In this document: piece after piece, positions 8,120 through 15,046 of the stretch
Layout: each line of letters opens with the position of its first letter
How positions within the stretch are numbered: the stretch's first letter is position 1
Assembly: GCA_039182735.1 (NCBI GenBank)
Contig: JBCDCB010000005.1
Span: forward strand, 41,482 to 105,481
From: JBCDCB01 sp039182735
GTDB taxonomy: Bacteria; Planctomycetota; Phycisphaerae; Phycisphaerales; UBA1924
Direction of reading: 5' to 3'
DNA: 64,000 nucleotides
Program-made: the position numbers and the translations under genes
The notes under the pieces: generated by a model
Told to the model about the DNA's origin: nothing
What the model saw: only the letters and a program-made list of their open reading frames with translations
Database searches by the model: none

Positions 8120-9091
8120 ATGACGACCGCCCCTTCGCCGCAGTCCGCCGACCCCATCGTCGGTCGCGACGCCGCCACGCAGCACCCCGAGCCCGAAACC
8201 GACCGCCCGTACGTCTGGATCGACGGCCAGCTGCTGCCAAAGAGCGAGGCGAAGGTCTCCGTCTTCGACCACGGACTCCTCTACGGCGACGGGTGCTTCG
8301 AAGGCATCCGCGTCTACAACGGCGCGATCTTCAAGGCCCAGTCCCACCTCGACCGCATCTTCCGCAACGCCGAGGCGCTTCACATGATGCGACAGGGCGA
8401 CGGCTTCCCGTACACAAAGGACCAGGTCCTGAAGATCATGGAGCAGTGCGTCGAGGCCAACGGCATCACCGAGGGCTACATCCGCCTGATCTTCACACGC
8501 GGCGCGGGCACGCTGGGGCTCAACCCCTTCAAGTGCGAGCGCCCCACGGTCATCTGCATCGCCGACACCATCACGCTTTATCCGCCCGAGATGTACACGG
8601 ACGGCATGCGGATCATCGTCGCCAAGCGCCCGCGGACACCGAGCGCGTGCCTCGACCCGATGCTCAAGAGCCTCAACTACCTCAACAACATCCTCGCGAA
8701 GGTCGAGGCCATCGACGCCGACTGCCTCGAAGCGATCATGCTCTCCACCGACGGCTACGTCGGGGAGTGCACGGGCGACAACCTCTTCGTCGTCAAGGAC
8801 GGCGAACTCTTCACCTCGCCCATCGAGGTCGGCATGCTCGACGGCATCACGCGCGAGTTCGTCAAGTCCACACTCTGCCCCGCCCTCTCGATCAACTGCA
8901 CAGAGAAGCGTCTGACGCTCGACGACGTGCTGGCGGCGGACGAGATCTTCCTCACCGGGTCGGCCGCCGAGATCATCGCGGTGACGCAGGTCGATGAGAC
9001 GATCATCTCCGACGGCGAGGGCCCGGTGACACGTCAGCTCCGCGAGAAGTTCCGCGCGATCGTGAGCAGCGACAACGTGCCGGTGGATTGA
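8120..9091 (+). CDS. ilvE: Branched-chain amino acid aminotransferase (PLP class IV)
   Basis: Last step of Leu/Ile/Val synthesis and first of their breakdown: amino transfer between branched 2-oxo acids and glutamate. The 323-residue protein has about 30 extra N-terminal residues, then VWIDGQLLPKSEAKVSVFDHGLLYGDGCFEGIRVY-type fold class IV sequence. Lys183 in LKSLNYLNN is the PLP Schiff-base lysine, and GECTGDNLF and the EIFLTGSAAEI signature follow at the usual distances. The ATG at 8120 is fixed by GGAGGAA upstream; the longer frame open from 7982 would place the promoter inside the gene. D-amino-acid transaminase or ADC lyase are less likely given the SLNYLNN context. Confidence 0.93.
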   Translation: MTTAPSPQSADPIVGRDAATQHPEPETDRPYVWIDGQLLPKSEAKVSVFDHGLLYGDGCFEGIRVYNGAIFKAQSHLDRIFRNAEALHMMRQGDGFPYTKDQVLKIMEQCVEANGITEGYIRLIFTRGAGTLGLNPFKCERPTVICIADTITLYPPEMYTDGMRIIVAKRPRTPSACLDPMLKSLNYLNNILAKVEAIDADCLEAIMLSTDGYVGECTGDNLFVVKDGELFTSPIEVGMLDGITREFVKSTLCPALSINCTEKRLTLDDVLAADEIFLTGSAAEIIAVTQVDETIISDGEGPVTRQLREKFRAIVSSDNVPVD

Positions 9092-9100
9092 CACGTCTGG

Positions 9101-9106
9101 TAGCGT
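9101..9106 (+). promoter_or_regulatory. -10 box TAGCGT, leaderless spacing
   Basis: TAGCGT ends 6 bases before the GTG start at 9113. The short distance to the ilvE stop (9091) leaves the -35 region inside ilvE. Confidence 0.55.
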
Positions 9107-9112
9107 CGTGGT

Positions 9113-9937
9113 GTGAACGAACCCGACGAGCCGAACGAGTTGATCGAATCAGAACGCCCGTGGTGGCGCCGCCCGCTCGTCATCGAGACGGCGATCGTCC
9201 TATGCGTGGGTGTGCTGCCGCACGTCATAAGTTCAGTCAGCTTGTACGTGTATCAGCGCGTTGCGTTCGGGGTGTCTGGTTCCAGCGGCGGCACCGCGAG
9301 TTCCTACGCGTTTGCACTCATCTATCAGGATGTTCCGGACATGCTGATGGTCGTACCCGTGACGCTGTACTTCATGTGGCGTGCGGTGGATCGAGGTCAA
9401 CTCAAGTGGTCCGACTTCGGAATCGTTCCGCCGAAGCTTCTCCGCGACATCGCGTTGGGCGTCGGAGTCACCGTATTCAGTTTCGCCATCTGGTACGTGC
9501 TGAAGATCGGTGAGGTCCAAGATGCGTTCCTGCGGATCGATGGGTGGGAAGACTTTCAGATTCATGGGCCACGCTCTACGCCCGACTCGTTCGGTGAGAG
9601 CTTCGGCGTGTCTCATGTGATCGTCGGGACACTGGGGCTCGCGATCAACAGCCTCAACGAGGAGCTGGTGTGTCGCTGTTACCTGATCGCAGTGGCGCCC
9701 GCGTTTTTTCGTAATCCGTTTCTGGCGATCGTCGTACCGGCGTTCCTGTTCGGTCTCTATCACCTTTGGTATGGATCGTTCGGCGTCGTCGATGCGTTCA
9801 TCGGTGGATTGGTGTACGGCGCTGTGTTCTTGAAGTGGCGGAGCATCTGGCCGCTCATCGTGACGCACACGCTCTACAACGTTTTTGTGATCTTCGGGTA
9901 CGAGTACTTGCGGTACCCGATTGACCGGTGGCTCTAG
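9113..9937 (+). CDS. CPBP-family intramembrane metalloprotease
   Basis: Multi-pass membrane protein of the CPBP (Abi, CAAX protease-like) family. Of 274 residues, several hydrophobic helices are visible (about 24-46, 66-88, 112-131, 166-182, 203-224, 246-264). The active-site motifs are intact: Glu183-Glu184...Arg188 (EELVCR), His217 in LFGLYHL and HTLYN with His252 and Asn256. Members cleave prenylated proteins, bacteriocin leaders or act in regulated proteolysis; the substrate here is unknown. It starts with GTG. It is AT-richer than its neighbours, a possible sign of transfer. Its TAG stop overlaps the ispD stop on the other strand through a CTAG palindrome. Confidence 0.9.
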   Translation: MNEPDEPNELIESERPWWRRPLVIETAIVLCVGVLPHVISSVSLYVYQRVAFGVSGSSGGTASSYAFALIYQDVPDMLMVVPVTLYFMWRAVDRGQLKWSDFGIVPPKLLRDIALGVGVTVFSFAIWYVLKIGEVQDAFLRIDGWEDFQIHGPRSTPDSFGESFGVSHVIVGTLGLAINSLNEELVCRCYLIAVAPAFFRNPFLAIVVPAFLFGLYHLWYGSFGVVDAFIGGLVYGAVFLKWRSIWPLIVTHTLYNVFVIFGYEYLRYPIDRWL

Positions 9938-10743
9938 AACCGCTTATGCGTCTCTCTGTGCTTTGACCCACCGGCCCCGAGGATCGCGCGGGCCAGCGAC
10001 GTGTCGCTCCGGCGCGTGATCTTGATGTTTCGGGCGTCGCCCTCGACGATCGCGACGTCTTCGCCGAGGCGCTCGACCAACCCCGCGTCGTCCGTCGATG
10101 ACAAGTCGCCTTGCGCGTACGCGCGCCGGAGAAGTTCGGCGCGGAACACCTGCGGCGTCTGCACGAGCACCAGATTCTCGCGGCTCACCGTTTCGGCGAC
10201 CTTGCGCACCGTGCTGTTGGTTTTGCCGGCGTCGCCCAAGATCGCGTCGAGCGGATCGACGTTCTCGTCCACCATCGCCTCGGCGCTGGTGCGTTTGAGC
10301 GTGTCGCTCGCCTCGATCGCGGGGACGACCGCGTCGTAGGTCTGCGCCGCCTCGAAGACGCGCTCGACCACCTCGGGCGGCGTACACGGGCGCGCGGCGT
10401 CGTGTACGCCGATGTGCGTGATCTCGCTCGCCCACGCCTGCTCGTTGATGTACGCGAGTGCCGCGGCGACGGTCTCGTAGCGGTGCGTCTTGCCGCCCTT
10501 GCAGAGATCGACGCCGAAGAGCCCGAGCTTGTCGCCGTGACGCTGCTTGAAGGCTTCGAAGTCGTCGTGCGGGCCGGCAACGACGATGCGCTGCACGTCG
10601 TCGCGCTTGGAGAAGATCTCGACGGTGCGTTGGAGGACGGGGCGCCCGCCGAGGTCCTCGTCGAGCTTGCTGAGCGGGCCGCCGTAGCGGGACGACACGC
10701 CGGCAGCGGGGATGATCATGCAGCACACAAAGTCGGCGTTCAT
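9934..10743 (-). CDS. ispD: 2-C-methyl-D-erythritol 4-phosphate cytidylyltransferase
   Basis: Third step of the MEP isoprenoid pathway: MEP plus CTP to CDP-ME. The 269-residue protein has the nucleotidyltransferase opening IIPAAGVSSRYGGPLSKL (about 10-27; the family has PAAGxGxRM...PKQ), HDAARPCTP, KRTSAEAMVDENV, VQTPQVFRAELLRRAY, TDDAGLVERLG and GDARNIKITRRSD, in order. The first motif is looser than usual (SSRY for GxRM), so a divergent IspD or a related sugar cytidylyltransferase (TarI type) cannot be fully excluded. The start is placed at the ATG behind a TATTCT box 6 bases upstream. Confidence 0.88.
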   Translation of the reverse strand: MNADFVCCMIIPAAGVSSRYGGPLSKLDEDLGGRPVLQRTVEIFSKRDDVQRIVVAGPHDDFEAFKQRHGDKLGLFGVDLCKGGKTHRYETVAAALAYINEQAWASEITHIGVHDAARPCTPPEVVERVFEAAQTYDAVVPAIEASDTLKRTSAEAMVDENVDPLDAILGDAGKTNSTVRKVAETVSRENLVLVQTPQVFRAELLRRAYAQGDLSSTDDAGLVERLGEDVAIVEGDARNIKITRRSDTSLARAILGAGGSKHRETHKRF

Positions 10744-10749
10744 GCGCGC

Positions 10750-10755
10750 AGAATA
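10750..10755 (-). promoter_or_regulatory. -10 box TATTCT for ispD, leaderless spacing
   Basis: On the minus strand TATTCT is followed by 6 bases (GCGCGC) and the ispD ATG. Only 4 bases separate it from the oppositely directed TAGGAT box of the methyltransferase gene. Confidence 0.6.
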
Positions 10756-10759
10756 GCCG

Positions 10760-10765
10760 TAGGAT
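10760..10765 (+). promoter_or_regulatory. -10 box TAGGAT for the methyltransferase gene
   Basis: TAGGAT ends 5 bases before the ATG at 10771. The two divergent start codons are just 27 bases apart, so each promoter's -35 region must lie inside the opposite gene's box or coding sequence. Confidence 0.6.
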
Positions 10766-10770
10766 CCGGC

Positions 10771-11412
10771 ATGGGCGACGACGCGGGCTATCTCGATCCC
10801 TACGTGGAAGCGACGGCGAAGCACGGCGCGGTCTTCGAGGCCACGCTCTGGGCCTCCAAGCAGAAACAGACCGACCGCTTCCGTGTGATCGCCGAAATGG
10901 TCAACCTGCGCGGCAGGACGATCCTCGACGCCGGCGCCGGGCTCGGCGACCTCGCCGCGTGGCTGCACGAGCACACGATCGAGATCAAGAAGTTCATCGC
11001 GGTCGAGGGTGTGGCGCGTCTCGCGCACGAGATCGGCGAGCGCGACCTGCCGGGTGTTGTCGCGCTGCACGATGACTTCGCGGGGCGCGACACGTTCTTC
11101 CACGAGATGCAGCGCGGGCACGGACCGTTCGACGTAATCGTCTTCTCCGGATCGCTGAATACGTTTGAGGTCGAGCGCGCGCGCGAAGTGCTGGAATGCG
11201 CCTGGCTCTCGCTCGCGGACGCGGGTCGCGGCACGCTGGTCTTTAACTTTCTGAGCAGCGCGAACGATCGCGGGCCCGCCGAGCCGCCGGCGAAGCGGTT
11301 CGACCCCATCGAGTTGCTGCGCTGGGCGCTGGATCGCACGTCGATCGTGCGGTTCCGCCAGGACTACTTCGACGGGCACGACGCGACGATCGCGATGCGC
11401 GTCCCCGAGTAG
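10771..11412 (+). CDS. SAM-dependent methyltransferase (class I fold)
   Basis: The 213-residue protein contains the SAM-binding motif I ILDAGAGLGDLAAWL at about 51-65, then an acidic residue after the second strand (FIAVEG) and FDVIVFSGSLNTF as motif IV-like strand. The overall form is a single class I methyltransferase domain without extra domains. The substrate cannot be read from sequence. It diverges from ispD over 27 bases and appears to be monocistronic; 47 bases follow before the next gene. Confidence 0.85.
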   Translation: MGDDAGYLDPYVEATAKHGAVFEATLWASKQKQTDRFRVIAEMVNLRGRTILDAGAGLGDLAAWLHEHTIEIKKFIAVEGVARLAHEIGERDLPGVVALHDDFAGRDTFFHEMQRGHGPFDVIVFSGSLNTFEVERAREVLECAWLSLADAGRGTLVFNFLSSANDRGPAEPPAKRFDPIELLRWALDRTSIVRFRQDYFDGHDATIAMRVPE

Positions 11413-11447
11413 TCGGATCGGGACAGGCACCGGCGCGCGAGTTGTGC

Positions 11448-11453
11448 GACCAT
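11448..11453 (+). promoter_or_regulatory. Weak -10-like GACCAT at leaderless distance
   Basis: GACCAT ends exactly 6 bases before the ATG at 11460. It matches only the A2 and T6 positions of the box, so the call rests mainly on spacing. Confidence 0.3.
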
Positions 11454-11459
11454 CCCCGC

Positions 11460-12752
11460 ATGAACGATGCGGGGCGCGGCTACAAACGCGAGGTGCTGCA
11501 GGACGGCGTGCGCTACGAACTGCCGATCGTCATGCCAGGGCGCTCCATCGTCGGGTGCCTCAGCGTCTTCTTCGGCTTCCCGTTTCTCGGCGGCGCGATC
11601 GGCGCGTCGCTCGCGCTCTTCGGTGCCATCAGCGGCGGCCCGCAGGGCGTTGCGGCGGTGATCGGGACGGTCGCCTTCACGCTTGCCTTCGGCGCGATCG
11701 GGCTCTTCGCGATGGCGATCGGGCTGATGGCTTTTGTCGGGCGGAGTGAGGTTGAGGTAAATCGGCACGGGCTGCGCCCGTCGCTCGTGATGCCGGGCGT
11801 GCGACTCGGCAAGACGCTCGCGTACGACGAGATCGAGGCGTTCGTTGTGCGCGCTCGCGTCGCGCTGCGTGAAACCGCCGGCACGGGTGTGACGGATGCC
11901 GTGCCCGCGGGCATGTCGCAGGAACTCGTCATGCGCCTGACCAACGGCACGTACAAGCGTCTCTGCGGACACCGCACGCGTGCGTGGCTCGAAGGCTTCG
12001 CGCACGAACTCGCGCAGCAGGCGTCGGTCTATGAACCGAGCGAACTCTCCGGCGAACGCAAGATCCCCGTCGAAGTCGCCGAGCCCATGGCTGTCAAACA
12101 TCAGGAACCGTTGCCAGCCGCGGAAGCGCAGGCGGGCACACCAGGGGCGAGCGCCATCGCTTCGTCGAAAGCGGGCGAGGGCGATCTCGCGCCGCTGCCC
12201 GAAGCGCCAAAGAAGGCCACCGCGATCGTCACGCGCAACGGCGATACGCTCTCGATCCGGCTCCCGCCGAAGGGCTTTGGTGGCTCGAAGGGCATGGTCG
12301 GCTTCGCGGTGATCTTCAACGGCGTGCTGCTCTTCATCGGGTTCATTTTCAGCCAGACGTTCTTCAGCAATAGCACGCCGACATTCGCGATGATCTTCGC
12401 GGGCGTGATCTTCGGTGGATTCCTACTGCTCGGACTCGGGCTGCTGCTCAGCGCGATCAACCAGTCGGTCCGGCGCGGCGTGATCGACGTCATCGGCCCG
12501 CCCGGGCCCGACGCCGGCCTGCTCATCACGCAAAAGGGTCTCTTCGGCGTCACCAGCAGGCAGTGGCTCGCACAAGACCTCGCCGGTGTCGTCTGCGGGT
12601 TCAGCGGCACCACGATCAACGACAAACCCGTCAACAACCTCCGCGTGCGCACGATCGGCGGCGACGAGACCGGCTTCTTCACCGAACGCGACGACAACGA
12701 ACTCCGCTGGATCGCGGGCCTCATCGCGGGCGGGCTCGAGCTGCGCGCATGA
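11460..12752 (+). CDS. Membrane protein of unknown function with two copies of one domain
   Basis: The 430-residue protein has an N-terminal unit (1-180) and a C-terminal unit (about 255-430) of the same plan, joined by an Ala/Pro/Glu-rich linker (about 181-254). Each unit has a short strand region (RYELPIVMPGRS; LSIRLPPKGFG), two membrane helices, then a beta-rich part ending in a helix. The C-terminal copy (RRGVIDVIGPPGPDAGLLI ... ETGFFTERDDNELRWIA) closely matches the next gene's product. I do not recognise a named family; the beta-rich part could be PH-like (bPH) but this is a guess. The stop overlaps the next start (ATGA). Confidence 0.85.
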   Translation: MNDAGRGYKREVLQDGVRYELPIVMPGRSIVGCLSVFFGFPFLGGAIGASLALFGAISGGPQGVAAVIGTVAFTLAFGAIGLFAMAIGLMAFVGRSEVEVNRHGLRPSLVMPGVRLGKTLAYDEIEAFVVRARVALRETAGTGVTDAVPAGMSQELVMRLTNGTYKRLCGHRTRAWLEGFAHELAQQASVYEPSELSGERKIPVEVAEPMAVKHQEPLPAAEAQAGTPGASAIASSKAGEGDLAPLPEAPKKATAIVTRNGDTLSIRLPPKGFGGSKGMVGFAVIFNGVLLFIGFIFSQTFFSNSTPTFAMIFAGVIFGGFLLLGLGLLLSAINQSVRRGVIDVIGPPGPDAGLLITQKGLFGVTSRQWLAQDLAGVVCGFSGTTINDKPVNNLRVRTIGGDETGFFTERDDNELRWIAGLIAGGLELRA

Positions 12753-13315
12753 GCGAGCACGAAGATCCGAAAGCGGTCATCGAGCATCGGCACGCGGGTT
12801 TGACGATCACGCTGCCGCCGCACGGTTTCGAGGGGCCGCGGCGCACGTTCCTGATTCAGGCGGTTGTCTTCGGGGGTGCGGCGTTCATCGTTTCACTCTT
12901 CCTGGTGTGGTTCTTCATTCTGCGCGGCCTGTTCCAGTGGGGGTCGCTCGTCACGCTTCCATTCCCGCTCGCGATCGGCGGATTCGGGTCACTTCTCGTG
13001 CACTCGGTCTTCGGGTTCCACACCCGGCGCGGCACGATCGAGGTCTCCGGGCAGCCCGGCCCCGGCGCCACGCTCTCGATCGCGCAGCGTTCCGTCTTCG
13101 GCTCGCGGAGCGCTTCGTGGACCGCCGCCGAACTCGAGAGCGTCGGCGTCGGCGACCCCATCGACGCGCCCGGTCGCATGCCCACGGCGCACCTTCTTAT
13201 CACCGCGCGAGATGGCGTGAAGCGCGGCTTTTTCCCGGAGCGCCAGCCCGAAGAACTGATGGAACTCGCGGTCGTGCTCAGCGAGGCGCTCGGCCTCGAC
13301 CCGCCCGGGTCGTAG
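12749..13315 (+). CDS. Membrane protein of unknown function, third copy of the same domain
   Basis: The 188-residue protein is a single copy of the domain found twice in the upstream gene. ITLPPHGFEGPRRTF corresponds to IRLPPKGFGGSKG, RRGTIEVSGQPGPGATLSI to RRGVIDVIGPPGPDAGLLI, and GFFPERQPEELMELA to GFFTERDDNELRWIA. Two membrane helices lie at about 33-56 and 64-85. It is translationally coupled to the upstream gene by a 4-base ATGA overlap, so the two proteins probably act together. Origin by tandem duplication is the simplest reading. Function unknown. Confidence 0.85.
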   Translation: MSEHEDPKAVIEHRHAGLTITLPPHGFEGPRRTFLIQAVVFGGAAFIVSLFLVWFFILRGLFQWGSLVTLPFPLAIGGFGSLLVHSVFGFHTRRGTIEVSGQPGPGATLSIAQRSVFGSRSASWTAAELESVGVGDPIDAPGRMPTAHLLITARDGVKRGFFPERQPEELMELAVVLSEALGLDPPGS

Positions 13316-13320
13316 CCCGC

Positions 13321-13326
13321 TATTCT
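13321..13326 (+). promoter_or_regulatory. -10 box TATTCT, leaderless spacing
   Basis: TATTCT starts 5 bases after the preceding stop codon and ends exactly 6 bases before the ATG at 13333. Confidence 0.6.
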
Positions 13327-13332
13327 GATGCC

Positions 13333-14052
13333 ATGCCGATCATCGTCTTTCAGCACAACGAGAAGAACCGCCCCGGTCGCCTCGGCGCGACGCTTCGCGA
13401 CCATGCGCACCGTCTCGATATCCGCCGCCTCGATGAGGGCAACCCGATCCCAGAGGACTACGACAACGTTCACGGCGTCATCTCGCTCGGCGGGCACCAG
13501 TACGTCGGCGAGGGGCACGCGTGGATGGGACGCGAGCTCGAGTACCTCCGCGGGGCGCACGAACGCAGCATCCCCGTCGTCGGCGTCTGCCTCGGCGCGC
13601 AGCTCGTCGCCGCGGCGCTCGGCGGGAGCGTCTCCAAGATGGACAAGCCCGAGGTCGGGTTCTTCGACATCAACCTGCTGCAGGCGGGCCAGACCGACAC
13701 GATCCTCAGCGGCGTGCCGTGGCGCGCCAAGATGTTCAGCCACCATCACCACGAGGTGAACGCCGCGCCGGAGAGCGCAGTGATCCTCGCGTCTTCTGAA
13801 CGGTGCAAGTCTCAGTGCTTCCGCGTCGGCATGCGCACCTACGCCTTTCAGTATCACCTCGAGGCGGACCGCGCGATCATCGATGATCTCGTCAAGGACG
13901 CGGTCGGCGATCTGCACAGCAGCGGCGTCACCAGCGAAGAGTTCGCCAAGCAGGTGGACGACCTCTACGAGAAGTTCGCGCGCCTGAGCGACCGCATCTG
14001 CGTCAACCTGGCGACGTACCTTTTCGCGCGCGACGGCGCGATGATGGCCTGA
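13333..14052 (+). CDS. Class I glutamine amidotransferase-like protein
   Basis: The 239-residue protein has the class I triad: Cys86 in the nucleophile elbow VGVCLGAQLVAAALGG, and His175 with Glu177 in FQYHLEAD. It resembles stand-alone GMP-synthase-like amidotransferases and gamma-glutamyl-gamma-aminobutyrate hydrolases rather than the GuaA subunit, since there is no synthetase partner nearby. An unusual HHHH run is at about 137-140. Likely a cytoplasmic hydrolase of a gamma-glutamyl compound or an amide donor for an unidentified synthetase. The gene has its own leaderless-type promoter and is followed 6 bases later by a DNA glycosylase gene. Confidence 0.88.
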   Translation: MPIIVFQHNEKNRPGRLGATLRDHAHRLDIRRLDEGNPIPEDYDNVHGVISLGGHQYVGEGHAWMGRELEYLRGAHERSIPVVGVCLGAQLVAAALGGSVSKMDKPEVGFFDINLLQAGQTDTILSGVPWRAKMFSHHHHEVNAAPESAVILASSERCKSQCFRVGMRTYAFQYHLEADRAIIDDLVKDAVGDLHSSGVTSEEFAKQVDDLYEKFARLSDRICVNLATYLFARDGAMMA

Positions 14053-14058
14053 CCAGCG

Positions 14059-15024
14059 GTGCCCACCACGCTCAAGCTGCACACGCCCAGCGACTACGTG
14101 TTTGCGCGTGACGTCTGCTCGTATGGGTACTTTCTGCTCGCGCCGAACCGATGGGATCCCAAGACCCGCTCGCTGACCCGCCCGCTGCGCTTGCGCTCCG
14201 GCGAGCGCACGACCGTGCGCCTTGATCAGTTGGGCGATGCCCCGGGCGAACAACTCCGCGTGCGGGCCGTGAAGGGGCGCGACGTGCGCGCTCGCTGCGA
14301 CCGCGCGCTCACGCCCAACGAACGCACCGAGGTCAAACGCCTGCTCCGGCGCATGCTGAGCCTCGACGACGACGGCGTCCGGGCGTTCCACAGGATCGAC
14401 TGGCGCTGGAAGAAGAGCGGCAGGGGGCGCCTCTTCCGCAGTCCCACGGTTTTCGAGGACGTCATCAAGACCGTGACCTCGTGCAACGTCGCGTGGACCA
14501 GCACCATCCGGATGAACGAGCGCCTCTGCGAGGTCGTCGAAGAGGCGTTCCCCTCGCCCCGCCAACTCGCACGCCGCAGACCCGAGACGCTGCGCGCACG
14601 CTGCGGCGTCGGCTACCGCGACAAGCGCATCGTCGAACTCGCCAGGCGTTTCGCGCACGCCGAGATCGACCCCGCCCGGCTCGAGGATCCCGGCGTGCCC
14701 GACGACGTCGTCGAGAAGGAACTGCTCGGCCTGCCGGGCGTCGGGCCCTACGCCGCCGGCAACATCATGCAACTGCTCGGGCGGTTCAGCCGGCTGGCGA
14801 TCGATACCGAGACCGTCCGCCACGCGCGCGCCGTGCTCGGCATGGAGGGCGAATCCCGCGAAATCGAGAAACGCGTCGCGAAGCACTACGAACCCTTCGG
14901 CGAGCACAAGTTTCGCTCCTACTGGTTCGAGCTGTGGGATTTCTACGAAGCCGCCCGCGGGCCCGCGTGGACATGGGATCCCCGCACCACCGGCAAGACG
15001 TTCACCGCCTCGCAGCTCAAGTGA
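14059..15024 (+). CDS. HhH-GPD superfamily DNA glycosylase
   Basis: Base-excision repair enzyme that removes a damaged base. The 321-residue protein has an N-terminal domain of about 115 residues like that of AlkA/OGG1, a helix-hairpin-helix at about 221-240 (LLGLPGVGPYAAGN) and the catalytic aspartate at Asp249 (AIDTETVRH). OGG1 and Nth carry a catalytic Lys in the hairpin; here that position is Tyr, so the enzyme should be monofunctional like AlkA. The preferred lesion (3-methyladenine or other) is inferred. It starts with GTG 6 bases after the amidotransferase stop. Confidence 0.88.
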   Translation: MPTTLKLHTPSDYVFARDVCSYGYFLLAPNRWDPKTRSLTRPLRLRSGERTTVRLDQLGDAPGEQLRVRAVKGRDVRARCDRALTPNERTEVKRLLRRMLSLDDDGVRAFHRIDWRWKKSGRGRLFRSPTVFEDVIKTVTSCNVAWTSTIRMNERLCEVVEEAFPSPRQLARRRPETLRARCGVGYRDKRIVELARRFAHAEIDPARLEDPGVPDDVVEKELLGLPGVGPYAAGNIMQLLGRFSRLAIDTETVRHARAVLGMEGESREIEKRVAKHYEPFGEHKFRSYWFELWDFYEAARGPAWTWDPRTTGKTFTASQLK

Positions 15025-15031
15025 CCCGACC

Positions 15032-15037
15032 TACAGT
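15032..15037 (+). promoter_or_regulatory. -10 box TACAGT for speA
   Basis: TACAGT ends 9 bases before the speA ATG; transcription would start within about 3 bases of the start codon. No ribosome-binding site is visible. Confidence 0.5.
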
Positions 15038-15046
15038 TGGCCCGCG

